A stretch of 64,000 bases of DNA from Myxococcota bacterium. GTDB taxonomy: Bacteria > Myxococcota_A > UBA9160 > UBA6930. Shown here in pieces: positions 57,160 through 64,000 of this stretch (its first letter is position 1; every line of letters starts with the position of its first letter). The notes under the pieces were generated by a model that did not search any database, was not told where the DNA came from, and was given only the letters and a program-made list of their open reading frames with translations. The stretch lies in NCBI GenBank assembly GCA_028277885.1, contig JANQFK010000007.1, positions 62,001-126,000 on the forward strand, written 5' to 3'. A program made the translations under genes and the position numbers.

Positions 57160-58074
57160 ATGCCCGACGCCCCCAGCCCGCTCAGCCCGGCGGCCCTTGC
57201 CGCCCTGCGCGAGCGCGTCTCGAACTGGGGCCGCTTCGGGGAGCGGGACCAGCTCGGCACGCTGAACCTGATCACCCCCGCGAAGCGGGTGGCCGCCGCG
57301 GGCCTGGTGCGCAGCGGACGCACCGTTTCCTGCGCGCGACCCCTGGCCACCGAGCCCGCCGAGGACAACGGCACCCCGGTGCGGCACCGCATGCTCGGCG
57401 TTCACGGCGACGGCTACGGGGCGGACGCCTTCGAGATCGCGTCCCACGGCTTCGCCGCCTCCCACATCGACGCGCTGTGCCACATCTTCCACGACGGGCG
57501 GCTCTACAACGGCTACCCGACGGCGCGCGTGACGCGCGAGGGCGCCCTCGACCTCGGCATCCACGAGCTGGCGGAGGGGATCGTCTCGCGCGGGGTCCTG
57601 CTCGACGTGCCCCGGGCCCGCGGCGTGCCCTGGCTCGAGGCCGGGCAGCGGATCGGGCCGGCGGACCTCGAGCAGGCCGAGGCCGAGGCCGGCCTGCGCG
57701 TCGCCGAGGGCGACGTGCTCTTCGTCGCCACCGGGCGCTGGGCGCTGCGCGACGCCCGGGGCGCCTGGGACGCCCGCTCGAAGCTCGCCGGCCTCGACGC
57801 GTCGTGCCTCGCCTGGCTCCACGAGCGCGGCGTGGCCGCCCTCGGCAGCGACGGCGTCTCCGACGTGATCCCCTCGGGCATCGAGGGCGCGGAGCTGCCG
57901 ATCCACAGCGTGGCGATCGTCGCCATGGGGCTCCACCTGCTCGACAACCTCGAGCTGCGCCACCTCGCCGGAGCCTGTGCCGAGGAGGAACGCTGGGAGT
58001 TCCTGCTCACCGTCGCGCCCCTGGTCCTCGAGCGCGGGACGGCCTCGCCCGTGAACCCCATCGCGACCTTCTGA
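57160..58074 (+). CDS. Cyclase-family (kynurenine-formamidase-like) hydrolase
   Basis: A 304-residue metal-dependent hydrolase of the cyclase/KynB family: NWGRFGERDQLGTLNLITPA near the start and HGFAASHIDALCHIF, the H-x-D-x-x-x-H metal motif, then VLLDVPRARGVPWLE and VLFVATGRW. Family members open cyclic amides or formamides. Substrate unknown. Immediately downstream of the alcohol dehydrogenase; convergent with the radical SAM gene. Confidence 0.9.
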   Translation: MPDAPSPLSPAALAALRERVSNWGRFGERDQLGTLNLITPAKRVAAAGLVRSGRTVSCARPLATEPAEDNGTPVRHRMLGVHGDGYGADAFEIASHGFAASHIDALCHIFHDGRLYNGYPTARVTREGALDLGIHELAEGIVSRGVLLDVPRARGVPWLEAGQRIGPADLEQAEAEAGLRVAEGDVLFVATGRWALRDARGAWDARSKLAGLDASCLAWLHERGVAALGSDGVSDVIPSGIEGAELPIHSVAIVAMGLHLLDNLELRHLAGACAEEERWEFLLTVAPLVLERGTASPVNPIATF

Positions 58075-58080
58075 CCCGGT

Positions 58081-58953
58081 CTAGAGCCCGCGCGCCCACT
58101 CCGGCCGTAGGGGCACGCGGCCTTCGAGGGCGGCGTCGATGGCGGCCACGATGCGCGGGGCGTCCGCGGGCAGCCGACCCCCGAGCGGCAGATGGTTCGA
58201 GGCGTGGTTGGTGCGGAACAGCGCGTCGCGGGGCCGCGCCCCGGCCACGAAGGTGCGCAGCTCGCCGAGGATCCCCGCCACGTCGGGGAGCGCGAAGCGC
58301 CCGCTCGCCTCGAGCTTCGCGAGGGGGGTGCCGGGGATCACGGTGAGGGTGAGGGCCGAGAGGAAGTCCGGATCCATCGCCGTGGCGAGCCGCGCCGAGG
58401 CCGCGGCGTGCTCCGCCGAGCGCTCCACGCCGCCGGCTCCCAGCAGGAAGATCGCCGAGGTGCGCATGCCGGCGGCCCGCGCCTTGCGGGCGGCCTCGAC
58501 GTGGTCGTCGAAGCTGCCGCCCTTGGCGATGCGACGCAGGGTGGCGTCGTCGCCCGACTCGGGTCCGAGGTAGAGGAGCCCGAGGCCGAGGCCGCGCAGG
58601 CGCTCGAGCTCCTCGGGCGACTTCTCGGCGAGGTTGCGGGCCGTCGCGTAGCAGCTCACGCGGCGCAGGTGCGGGAAGCTCTCGCGGCAGGCGTGCAGGA
58701 CGGGCTCCCAGTGGTCGAGGGGCATGGCGAGGGCGTCGCCGTCGGCGACGAACACCTTGCGGACGCGCTCGCCGAAGCGCCGGCTCGCCTCGGCCACGTC
58801 GGCGAGGCTCTCCGCCAGCGCGCGCACGCGGAAGCGCTTGGCCCGGTACATGTCGCAGTAGGTGCAGTGGTTCCAGGAGCAGCCGATGGTGGCCTGGAGG
58901 ATGTAGGCGTCGGCCTCGCTGGGAGGCCGGTAGAGGGTGCCCTCGTAGCGCAT
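58081..58953 (-). CDS. Radical SAM protein with CX4CX2C cluster motif
   Basis: A 290-residue radical SAM enzyme: ILQATIGCSWNHCTYCDMYR carries the 4Fe-4S cysteines (Cys-x4-Cys-x2-Cys), followed by FVADGDALAMPLDHW, VSCYATARNLAEKS and LLYLGPESGDDATLRRIAKG. The GCSWNxCxxCxMY form marks a family of unknown function related to the HemN-like enzymes. It sits between the alcohol dehydrogenase/cyclase pair and the P450 operon, diverging from the latter. Confidence 0.88.
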   Translation of the reverse strand: MRYEGTLYRPPSEADAYILQATIGCSWNHCTYCDMYRAKRFRVRALAESLADVAEASRRFGERVRKVFVADGDALAMPLDHWEPVLHACRESFPHLRRVSCYATARNLAEKSPEELERLRGLGLGLLYLGPESGDDATLRRIAKGGSFDDHVEAARKARAAGMRTSAIFLLGAGGVERSAEHAAASARLATAMDPDFLSALTLTVIPGTPLAKLEASGRFALPDVAGILGELRTFVAGARPRDALFRTNHASNHLPLGGRLPADAPRIVAAIDAALEGRVPLRPEWARGL

Positions 58954-58985
58954 GGGACCGCCGAGCCTAGCGCGTCGGGGGCCTG

Positions 58986-59015
58986 TTGAACATTTCATCA
59001 TTTTTGTTCTACGAT
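58986..59015 (+). promoter_or_regulatory. P450 promoter with GAACA-N12-TGTTC inverted repeat
   Basis: TTGAAC (58986-58991) and TACGAT (59010-59015) fit a promoter with 18-base spacing in a short AT-rich stretch. GAACA (58988-58992) and TGTTC (59005-59009) form an inverted repeat across the spacer, a good place for repressor binding. A TetR-type regulator is encoded in the same run (60258-60884). Confidence 0.5.
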
Positions 59016-59037
59016 GGCCGGGCCGAGGGAGGTGCCC

Positions 59038-60261
59038 GTGGAGACACCCGTGCCCGCCGTGTTCGAGCCGAGGGGCGCCGAGACCTGGCGCGACCCGTTC
59101 CCCATGTACCGCGCCCTGCGCGACCGCGACCCCGTCCACCACGTCCCGGACAACGGCGAGGGCAAGGACTATTGGGTGCTCTCGCGCTTCGGCCACGTGC
59201 TCGGGGCCGCCGTCGACGCCCGCAGCTTCTCGTCGGCCTCGGGGCTCACCTTCGCCTACGGCGAGATGGAGAGGCTCGGCCTCGAGTCGCCCCTCGTCAT
59301 GATGGACCCGCCCGAGCACACCGCGTTGCGCAAGCTCATCACCGCGCGCCTCACGCCGCGGCAGGTCGCGGCCCTCGACCCGATGCTCCGCGGCTTCGTG
59401 GTGGAGCGCGTCGAGCGCCTGCGCGAGCTGGGCGAGGCCGACGTGGTGGAGGTCCTGGCGCGGCCCCTGGCGAGCCTGGTGGTCGCCCACGCCCTCGGCG
59501 TCCCCCTCGAGGACCGGGACCGGTTCGCGCGCTGGACCGACGCCGTGGTGGCGGCGAGCGCCGGCGGCGACGTGCTCTCGGCCGGCGACGCGGTCGCCGA
59601 GATGTTCGGCTACTTCGGCGGGCTGATCGAGGAGCGGCGCCGCGCGCCCCGGGACGACATGGTCTCCGCCCTGGTCCACGGACGCATGGCGGAGCCGGGC
59701 CGGCCCGAGGGCGTCCCGGTCTCCATGGCGCGCATCCTGGGCGTGGCCTTCACCATGGTGACCGGCGGCAACGACACCATCCACGGGCTGCTGGGCGGCG
59801 CCCTCGAGCTGCTGACCCGCCACCCCGACCAGCGCGCGCTGCTGCTCGAGGACCCCGGGCGCATCCCGGGCGGCGTGGTCGAGTGCCTGCGCCTGACGTC
59901 GCCGGTCCAGGGGCTCGCGCGCACCACCACCCGGGACGTCGCCCTCGAGGGCCGCACCATCCCGGCGGGCCGCAAGGTGCTGCTCCTCTACGCCGCCGCG
60001 AACCGCGACCCCCGGGAGTTCGGCCCCGACGCCGAGGAGTGCGACGTGACCCGTCGGGTCCGGCGCCACGTGGCGCTCAGCTACGGGCCCCACCACTGCG
60101 TGGGCGCGGCGCTGGCCCGCCTCCAGGGCCGCCTCGTGCTCGAGGAGGTGCTGGCGCGCTGCCCGGAGTTCCGGGTCGACCCCGAGGCGGGCCGCTTCGC
60201 CGAGGGACCCTTCGTGCGTCGCTACGAGAGCCTGCCCTTCGCCGCCGAGGGGGGCGGATGA
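59038..60261 (+). CDS. Cytochrome P450
   Basis: A 407-residue soluble bacterial P450: I-helix VTGGNDTIHG (in place of AGxxT), K-helix ECLRLTSPV (ExxR), and heme-binding SYGPHHCVGAALARLQGR with Cys about 354. It needs a ferredoxin or other electron donor, none of which is visible here. The GTG start has GAGGGAGG 5 bases upstream; an in-frame ATG at 59014 is possible but would overlap the -10 region. TetR and a beta-lactamase-like gene follow in the same direction. Confidence 0.93.
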   Translation: METPVPAVFEPRGAETWRDPFPMYRALRDRDPVHHVPDNGEGKDYWVLSRFGHVLGAAVDARSFSSASGLTFAYGEMERLGLESPLVMMDPPEHTALRKLITARLTPRQVAALDPMLRGFVVERVERLRELGEADVVEVLARPLASLVVAHALGVPLEDRDRFARWTDAVVAASAGGDVLSAGDAVAEMFGYFGGLIEERRRAPRDDMVSALVHGRMAEPGRPEGVPVSMARILGVAFTMVTGGNDTIHGLLGGALELLTRHPDQRALLLEDPGRIPGGVVECLRLTSPVQGLARTTTRDVALEGRTIPAGRKVLLLYAAANRDPREFGPDAEECDVTRRVRRHVALSYGPHHCVGAALARLQGRLVLEEVLARCPEFRVDPEAGRFAEGPFVRRYESLPFAAEGGG

Positions 60262-60884
60262 GCCCCGACTGGGGTCGCGAGGAGCGGCCGGACCGCGCTG
60301 TCGACCGCATCCTGGACGCCGCGGACCGGGCCTTCGCGGAGCTCGGGGTCTCGGCAGCGGGCATGGCGGAGATCGCCCGGGCGGCGGGCTGTTCCCGCGG
60401 AACCCTCTACCGCTACTTCAAGAACCGCCACGAGCTCCACCGGGCCTACGTGAAGCGGGTGGGGCTCGCCATCGCGGGCCGGGTCCGGGACCGGACCGCG
60501 GGCATCGAGGACCCCACGAAGCGGATCGTCGCCTACGTGCTGTATGCGGTGCGGGAGGTGCGCCGCAACCCCGGCACCGCAGCCTGGTTCGCCGACGGCG
60601 CCTCGGGGCTCGGGGCGCGCATGTCCCAGACCCCGGAGGTGATCGGGACCCTCACCGCGAGCCTCGGGCCCGGCCCGCTGGGCCCCGGTGCCGCCCGCGC
60701 CGGAGGCCGCGCCGCGCGCCGGCTGCGCACCCGCTGGCTGGTGCGGGTGATCGTCTCCCTGCTCGCGGACCCGGCCGGCAGCGCGGCCGAGGAGCGCGCC
60801 CTGGTGGAGCGCTTCGTGGCCCCGGGCCTGCTCCTCGACGTGCGCTCCCGGGCGCAGGCGACCGGGGCCGCCGGGATCCGGTAG
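60258..60884 (+). CDS. TetR-family regulator
   Basis: A 208-residue regulator. The N-terminal helix-turn-helix is clear: VDRILDAADRAFAELGVSAA, GMAEIARAAGCSRGTLYRYF, KNRHELHRAYVKR. The C-terminal half is the ligand domain with little recognisable sequence. ATG start overlapping the P450 stop (ATGA). It probably represses its own operon through the inverted repeat at 58986-59015; this is inference. Confidence 0.93.
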   Translation: MSPDWGREERPDRAVDRILDAADRAFAELGVSAAGMAEIARAAGCSRGTLYRYFKNRHELHRAYVKRVGLAIAGRVRDRTAGIEDPTKRIVAYVLYAVREVRRNPGTAAWFADGASGLGARMSQTPEVIGTLTASLGPGPLGPGAARAGGRAARRLRTRWLVRVIVSLLADPAGSAAEERALVERFVAPGLLLDVRSRAQATGAAGIR

Positions 60885-60893
60885 CGTGCCGCG

Positions 60894-62327
60894 ATGCCCG
60901 ACTGGTGGCCCGAGCTCTGCCTCTTCGTCTTCCTGAGCCACATGCCCTTCTTCGCCTGGCGCTACCGGCGCACCGGCGAGCTGCGCTTCGCCGCCACCAC
61001 CGTGACCTTCGCGCTGCTCTCGGTCACCTACGCGCTCCGCGTATTCGCGCCCGGCCTCGAGCTCGCCGGGACGGCGCTGTGGCGCTGGGTGCGCTGGCCC
61101 GCCTGGCTGGCCGCGGCCCTGAGCCTCGGGCTGCTCGGGCGGCACGCTCTCGGCCGGCTCCGGCGGGCCCCGCCGCCGCAGGAGGTCCCGCAGGCGGTCG
61201 AGGCCCTCTACGCCGCCGCCCACGAGACCGCCGCCGAGGCGTCCTGCGCGGCCCAGGTGGCCGTGGCGCGGGACGGCGTGCTGCTCGCGTCGCGCGCCTT
61301 CGGCCACGCACCCTTCGGCGGCGGCGAGGCGCGAGCCGGCGAGCGCTCGCTGTTCGCGCTGTTCTCGGTCACCAAGGCGATCGTCGCCTCGGCGAGCTGG
61401 ATCCTGCTCCAGGAGGAGCGCCTCGAGCTCGGCGAGCGCGTGGCCGAGATCGTTCCGGGCTTCGCCGAGAACGGCAAGCAGGACGTCAGCGTCGAGCAGC
61501 TCCTGACCCACACCGCGGGCTTCCCCACGGCCTGGATGGACCCCCGGGCCTGGCCGGACCCCGAGCGCCGGCGCGCCGCCTTCGCGTCCTGGAAGCTCGA
61601 GTGGGAGCCGGGAACGCGCTTCACCTACCACGGGACGTCGAGCCTGTGGGTCCTCGCCGACGTGATCGGCGTGCGCGCCGGCATGGACTACCGGGACTTC
61701 GTCCGCGCGCGGATCTTGGAGCCGCTGGGACTCCGCGACCTCTTCCTCGGCCTGCCCGACGCCGAGCAGGGACGCGTCGCCGAGGTGGTGGCGGTAGGCG
61801 AGCCCATGAGCCGGGAGCAGCGCGCGGTCTCGCCCGTCGACGCCCCCACCCTCGACGACGCGATGGTGGCCGGCGCGAACCGCCCCGAGCTGCGCGCCAT
61901 CGGCAGCCCGGGCGGCGGGGCCCTCGGCTCGGCCGCCGACGTGGCGCGCTTCTACCAGGGCATCCTCGCCGACCTCGGCGACCGGAGCGGCGAGGCGGGT
62001 CGCGGGCCCGGCATCTGGCGGCCCGAGGTCGTGGCGAGCGCCATCACGCCGCGCAACCCCGACTTCGTCGACCCGATGACGGGCCGCCCCGCGCTGCGTG
62101 GCCTCGGCGTGGTGGTGGCGGGCGAGGAGGGGCGCATCTGGCGCGGCTTCCCCGAGGCGTGCAGCCCGCGCAGCTTCGGCCACATGGGGGCCGGCGGGCA
62201 GATGGCCTGGGCGGATCCGGCGTCGGGCCTCTCCTTCGCCTGGGTGACCAACGGCGCGCAGCGCAACCCGGTGCGCCAGGGCGCCACGGGGCTGCGCATC
62301 TCCTCCCTCGCGGCGGCCTGCGCGTAG
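60894..62327 (+). CDS. Beta-lactamase-family serine hydrolase with membrane N-terminus
   Basis: A 477-residue protein. The first about 90 residues hold three membrane spans (LCLFVFLSHMPFFAWRY, TVTFALLSVTYALRVF, WLAAALSLGLLG). The rest is a beta-lactamase/esterase domain: LFSVTKAIVA (SxxK), HTAGFPTAW, FTYHGTSSLWVLADVIGVRA (Tyr motif) and FGHMGAGGQMAW (HxG-like). Members hydrolyse esters or peptidoglycan-type amides. Follows the TetR gene by 9 bases, so it probably belongs to the P450 transcript. Confidence 0.88.
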   Translation: MPDWWPELCLFVFLSHMPFFAWRYRRTGELRFAATTVTFALLSVTYALRVFAPGLELAGTALWRWVRWPAWLAAALSLGLLGRHALGRLRRAPPPQEVPQAVEALYAAAHETAAEASCAAQVAVARDGVLLASRAFGHAPFGGGEARAGERSLFALFSVTKAIVASASWILLQEERLELGERVAEIVPGFAENGKQDVSVEQLLTHTAGFPTAWMDPRAWPDPERRRAAFASWKLEWEPGTRFTYHGTSSLWVLADVIGVRAGMDYRDFVRARILEPLGLRDLFLGLPDAEQGRVAEVVAVGEPMSREQRAVSPVDAPTLDDAMVAGANRPELRAIGSPGGGALGSAADVARFYQGILADLGDRSGEAGRGPGIWRPEVVASAITPRNPDFVDPMTGRPALRGLGVVVAGEEGRIWRGFPEACSPRSFGHMGAGGQMAWADPASGLSFAWVTNGAQRNPVRQGATGLRISSLAAACA

Positions 62328-62328
62328 C

Positions 62329-62352
62329 GCGGACCCGCCGCGAGCGGTCCGC
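62329..62352 (+). terminator. Hairpin after beta-lactamase-like gene
   Basis: GCGGACC and GGTCCGC form a 7-bp stem around a 10-base loop, 2 bases after the stop. No T-run, so the assignment is tentative. Confidence 0.35.
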
Positions 62353-62438
62353 CGTCCCGCTGCACGCGGGCTGCGCGCCCGCTGCCCTCGGGATGCCGGT
62401 CGCTCGGGGATCCGCCGCCTCCCGCCGATGAGAGACCC

Positions 62439-62912
62439 GTGGCGCTTTCCCCTCGAGCCCCTCGCGCGGCCGCCGTCGCGGCGTTCAGCCTCCTCGTGGC
62501 CTGCGTGGGTCCGGCGCCGGCCCTCGAGGCCGGCGACGCGATCCAGGTGCGCGCGGTCCACAACGCCCTCGCGATGATCGGCACGCCCTACCGCTACGGC
62601 GGAGCCTCCCCGCGCGGCTTCGACTGCAGCGGCCTCGTCGTCTACAGCTTCGCGCGGGCCGGGGCCCGGGGTCTGCCGCGCACGGCGGCGGCGCTCGAGC
62701 AGCGCGCGCGCCCCATCGCGCTCTCGGCGCTACGACCGGGCGACCTGCTGTTCTTCCGGCTCGCCGGGGCCCGCACCTCCCACGTCGCCCTCTACGTGGG
62801 CGACGGCGCCTTCGTCCACGCTCCGTCGTCGGGCAAGCGCGTGGAGAGGGTGGCGCTCGACCACGTCTACTGGTCCACGCGGCTCGGACGCGCGGGTCGG
62901 CTCGACTTCTGA
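62439..62912 (+). CDS. NlpC/P60 peptidase lipoprotein
   Basis: A 157-residue cell-wall peptidase: signal peptide with lipobox FSLLVAC (Cys22), catalytic Cys in RGFDCSGLVVYSF (Cys63), His in TSHVALYVG (His115) and the third residue in FVHAPSSG. It should cut the peptide stems of peptidoglycan in the periplasm from the outer membrane. GTG start. A small, complete, single-domain member. Confidence 0.93.
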   Translation: MALSPRAPRAAAVAAFSLLVACVGPAPALEAGDAIQVRAVHNALAMIGTPYRYGGASPRGFDCSGLVVYSFARAGARGLPRTAAALEQRARPIALSALRPGDLLFFRLAGARTSHVALYVGDGAFVHAPSSGKRVERVALDHVYWSTRLGRAGRLDF

Positions 62913-62988
62913 GCCTCCCCTCCGTTCCGGTGCTTCCCCCCGCGCCGCCGTTGCGCAACACTGGCGACGGCCGGGTGGAGGGGGTTCG

Positions 62989-63903
62989 CTGGCTCGCTCG
63001 CTCCTGCTTCTCGTCGCGTCGCTGTGGGCGAGCGGCGTCGCGGCGCCCGCCGCGTCGCAGCCCTGCCTGTCGGGCGCAGACCGCTGCGAGGCGGTGCTCG
63101 TCGACGACCCGGCCGGCTTCGCGGGCATCTGCGCGGCGCCGTGCCTCTCGGTCGCGAAGTCCGTGGAGGTCTTCGAGCCGGGCAACCCGGCGGCCCCGGG
63201 CTCCTGCGCGACGGACGAGCACACCTACGTCTACCGCCTCGCGAACCTCACGAGCCCGCCGGGCGCCGCCACCCTCCCCTTCCCCGGCGTGCCGGTGACC
63301 GGCTTCGAGATCGCGGCGGACGCCTCGCGGGTGGGCGCCGTGGGCTGGCTCGACGCTCCCGGCGTCGCCCCCGTCGACGTCGTCGCGAGCCCGCTGAACG
63401 TGGTGGGCTGGACGTTCCCCGGCGCCGACCGCTGCCCGGCCTGCCTGCGCCAGGGCGACGGGAGCGCGCCGCTCTACGTCTGCTCCTCCGCCCCGCCGCG
63501 TCCGGCCTCGGCCGCGCTCACCGCGGTCTCCCTCGGCGTCCGTAGCGAGTGCCTCGCCCCCGCCGCGCCCGCCGCCCGGCGGGCGGCCTGCGACGACGGC
63601 CTCGACAACGACGGCGACGGGCGGATCGACTTCGGCGAGGACCCGGGCTGCGTGCATCCCTTCGGGATCGAGGACCCCCAGTGCGACGACGGCCTCGACA
63701 ACGACGCCGACGGCCGGGTGGACTGGAGCGGCGCCGGGGCCGCCGGGCCGGACCCGGACTGCGCGGGCCCGACCGACAACCTCGAGGCCGAGGGCTGTGG
63801 CCCGGGCTTCGGCGCGGCCCTCGCGGCGCCCGCCCTCGCCTGGGGCCGGCGACGAGCCTTCGCGGCTCCGGGGCGCCGCCGCGCCGCCCGCCGGAGGCTG
63901 TGA
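62989..63903 (+). CDS. Exported protein with calcium-type repeats and Cys sorting tail
   Basis: About 304 residues of unknown function. The frame has a perfect signal peptide (ARSLLLLVASLWASGVAAPA) but no ATG, GTG or TTG before it; a CTG at 62989 with GGAGG 7 bases upstream is the best start. The body is rich in Cys, then come DNDGDG-type repeats (CDDGLDNDGDGRIDFGEDPG, CDDGLDNDADGRVDW) and the tail EGCGPGFGAALAAPALAW followed by an Arg-rich end, like that of the protease at 54744-55994. Starting at GTG 63094 would remove the signal peptide. The stop codon is inside the 18-bp palindrome. Confidence 0.75.
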   Translation: MARSLLLLVASLWASGVAAPAASQPCLSGADRCEAVLVDDPAGFAGICAAPCLSVAKSVEVFEPGNPAAPGSCATDEHTYVYRLANLTSPPGAATLPFPGVPVTGFEIAADASRVGAVGWLDAPGVAPVDVVASPLNVVGWTFPGADRCPACLRQGDGSAPLYVCSSAPPRPASAALTAVSLGVRSECLAPAAPAARRAACDDGLDNDGDGRIDFGEDPGCVHPFGIEDPQCDDGLDNDADGRVDWSGAGAAGPDPDCAGPTDNLEAEGCGPGFGAALAAPALAWGRRRAFAAPGRRRAARRRL

Positions 63904-63915
63904 AGCGCTTCACAG
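63898..63915. promoter_or_regulatory. 18-bp palindrome of TGTGA-N6-TCACA form, site 3
   Basis: CTGTGAAGCGCTTCACAG again, identical to 19695-19712, with the flanking GCGCC now on the right. It contains the TGA stop (63901-63903) of the upstream gene. The bases after it to the window end show only a CGTCGTCGACGACG palindrome and no gene start. Confidence 0.6.
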
Positions 63916-64000
63916 CGCCGGGCCCGGGGCTTCCCCACACTCGTTTCGTCGTCGACGACGCGGCTCCAGGTCGAGCGCGCCCGGGCCGCCGCGATCTCCG

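Noticed and set aside
59014-59037. ATG at 59014 as P450 start
   Set aside because: It lacks a ribosome site and overlaps the -10 element; GTG at 59038 has a strong GAGGGAGG site.

Overview
This window comes from a very GC-rich bacterial chromosome (by eye well above 70% GC) with strong G/C third-position preference, many GTG and several TTG or CTG starts, and tight gene packing in which neighbours often share a 4-base GTGA or ATGA overlap. A Gram-negative, deltaproteobacterial (Myxococcota-like) host is the best guess. The reasons are an Mla lipid-transport permease, many lipoproteins, a multiheme cytochrome/TPR lipoprotein, a selenocysteine tRNA, and two exported proteins with Asn-Asp-Gly-Asp calcium-type repeats and Cys-plus-Arg-rich C-terminal sorting tails. 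The taxonomic call is inference. No phage, plasmid, IS or CRISPR locus is visible.

Layout. 1-10.4 kb: mlaE (partial), a lipoprotein, then maf-yggS-proC, a DivIVA protein, an FmdB zinc ribbon, and a one-carbon operon folD-gcvT-gcvH-gcvPA-gcvPB. 10.1-12.4 kb: a tandem 96-bp palindromic array, a MerR-TPR fusion, selC (tRNA-Sec), a ribosome hibernation factor, an SCP2 protein and a modular palindromic repeat. 12.4-19.1 kb (minus strand): an EAL/degenerate-GGDEF protein, a UvrA-family ATPase, a second SCP2 protein, and moeB with two small genes. 19.2-20 kb: tRNA-Leu(CAA), tRNA-Ala(GGC), and a gene-poor stretch with terminators and an 18-bp palindrome. 20-29.4 kb: an ABM monooxygenase, a nuclease-helicase fusion, argE, ilvB-ilvN, YaiI, a DksA-like protein and ilvD. 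29.4-34.4 kb: a four-gene operon (DUF3604, parvulin isomerase, HupE/UreJ, M19 dipeptidase). 34.4-34.75 kb: a second palindrome and the second copy of the modular repeat. 34.75-44.6 kb: a lipoate ligase-like protein, a Kazal lipoprotein, an alpha/beta hydrolase with a GH5 lipoprotein, two SDRs, an LLM oxidoreductase, and a second DUF3604 gene. 44.6-52 kb: lutABC, two acyl-CoA dehydrogenases, an octaheme cytochrome with TPRs. 52-64 kb: an NTF2-like protein, a KARI-like protein with changed active-site residues, a DUF4336 protein, a trypsin-like exported protease, a zinc alcohol dehydrogenase with a cyclase-family protein, a radical SAM protein, P450-TetR-beta-lactamase-like genes, an NlpC/P60 lipoprotein and a second Cys-tail exported protein.

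How the parts fit. The gcv genes and folD make a glycine-cleavage/one-carbon unit, and the lipoate ligase-like protein could service GcvH. ilvB, ilvN and ilvD cover three branched-chain steps, whereas the ilvC-like gene at 52.5 kb lacks catalytic residues and may not supply the missing one. lutABC, the acyl-CoA dehydrogenases, SDRs, SCP2 proteins, P450 and LLM enzyme suggest an aerobic heterotroph using lactate and lipid or terpenoid-type carbon.

The most unusual signals are non-coding. A 130-bp repeat is built of two palindromic modules delimited by CTAG; it occurs twice (12.2 and 34.6 kb) with one module inverted. An 18-bp palindrome of TGTGA-N6-TCACA form recurs. Several convergent gene pairs have stop codons embedded in palindromes.
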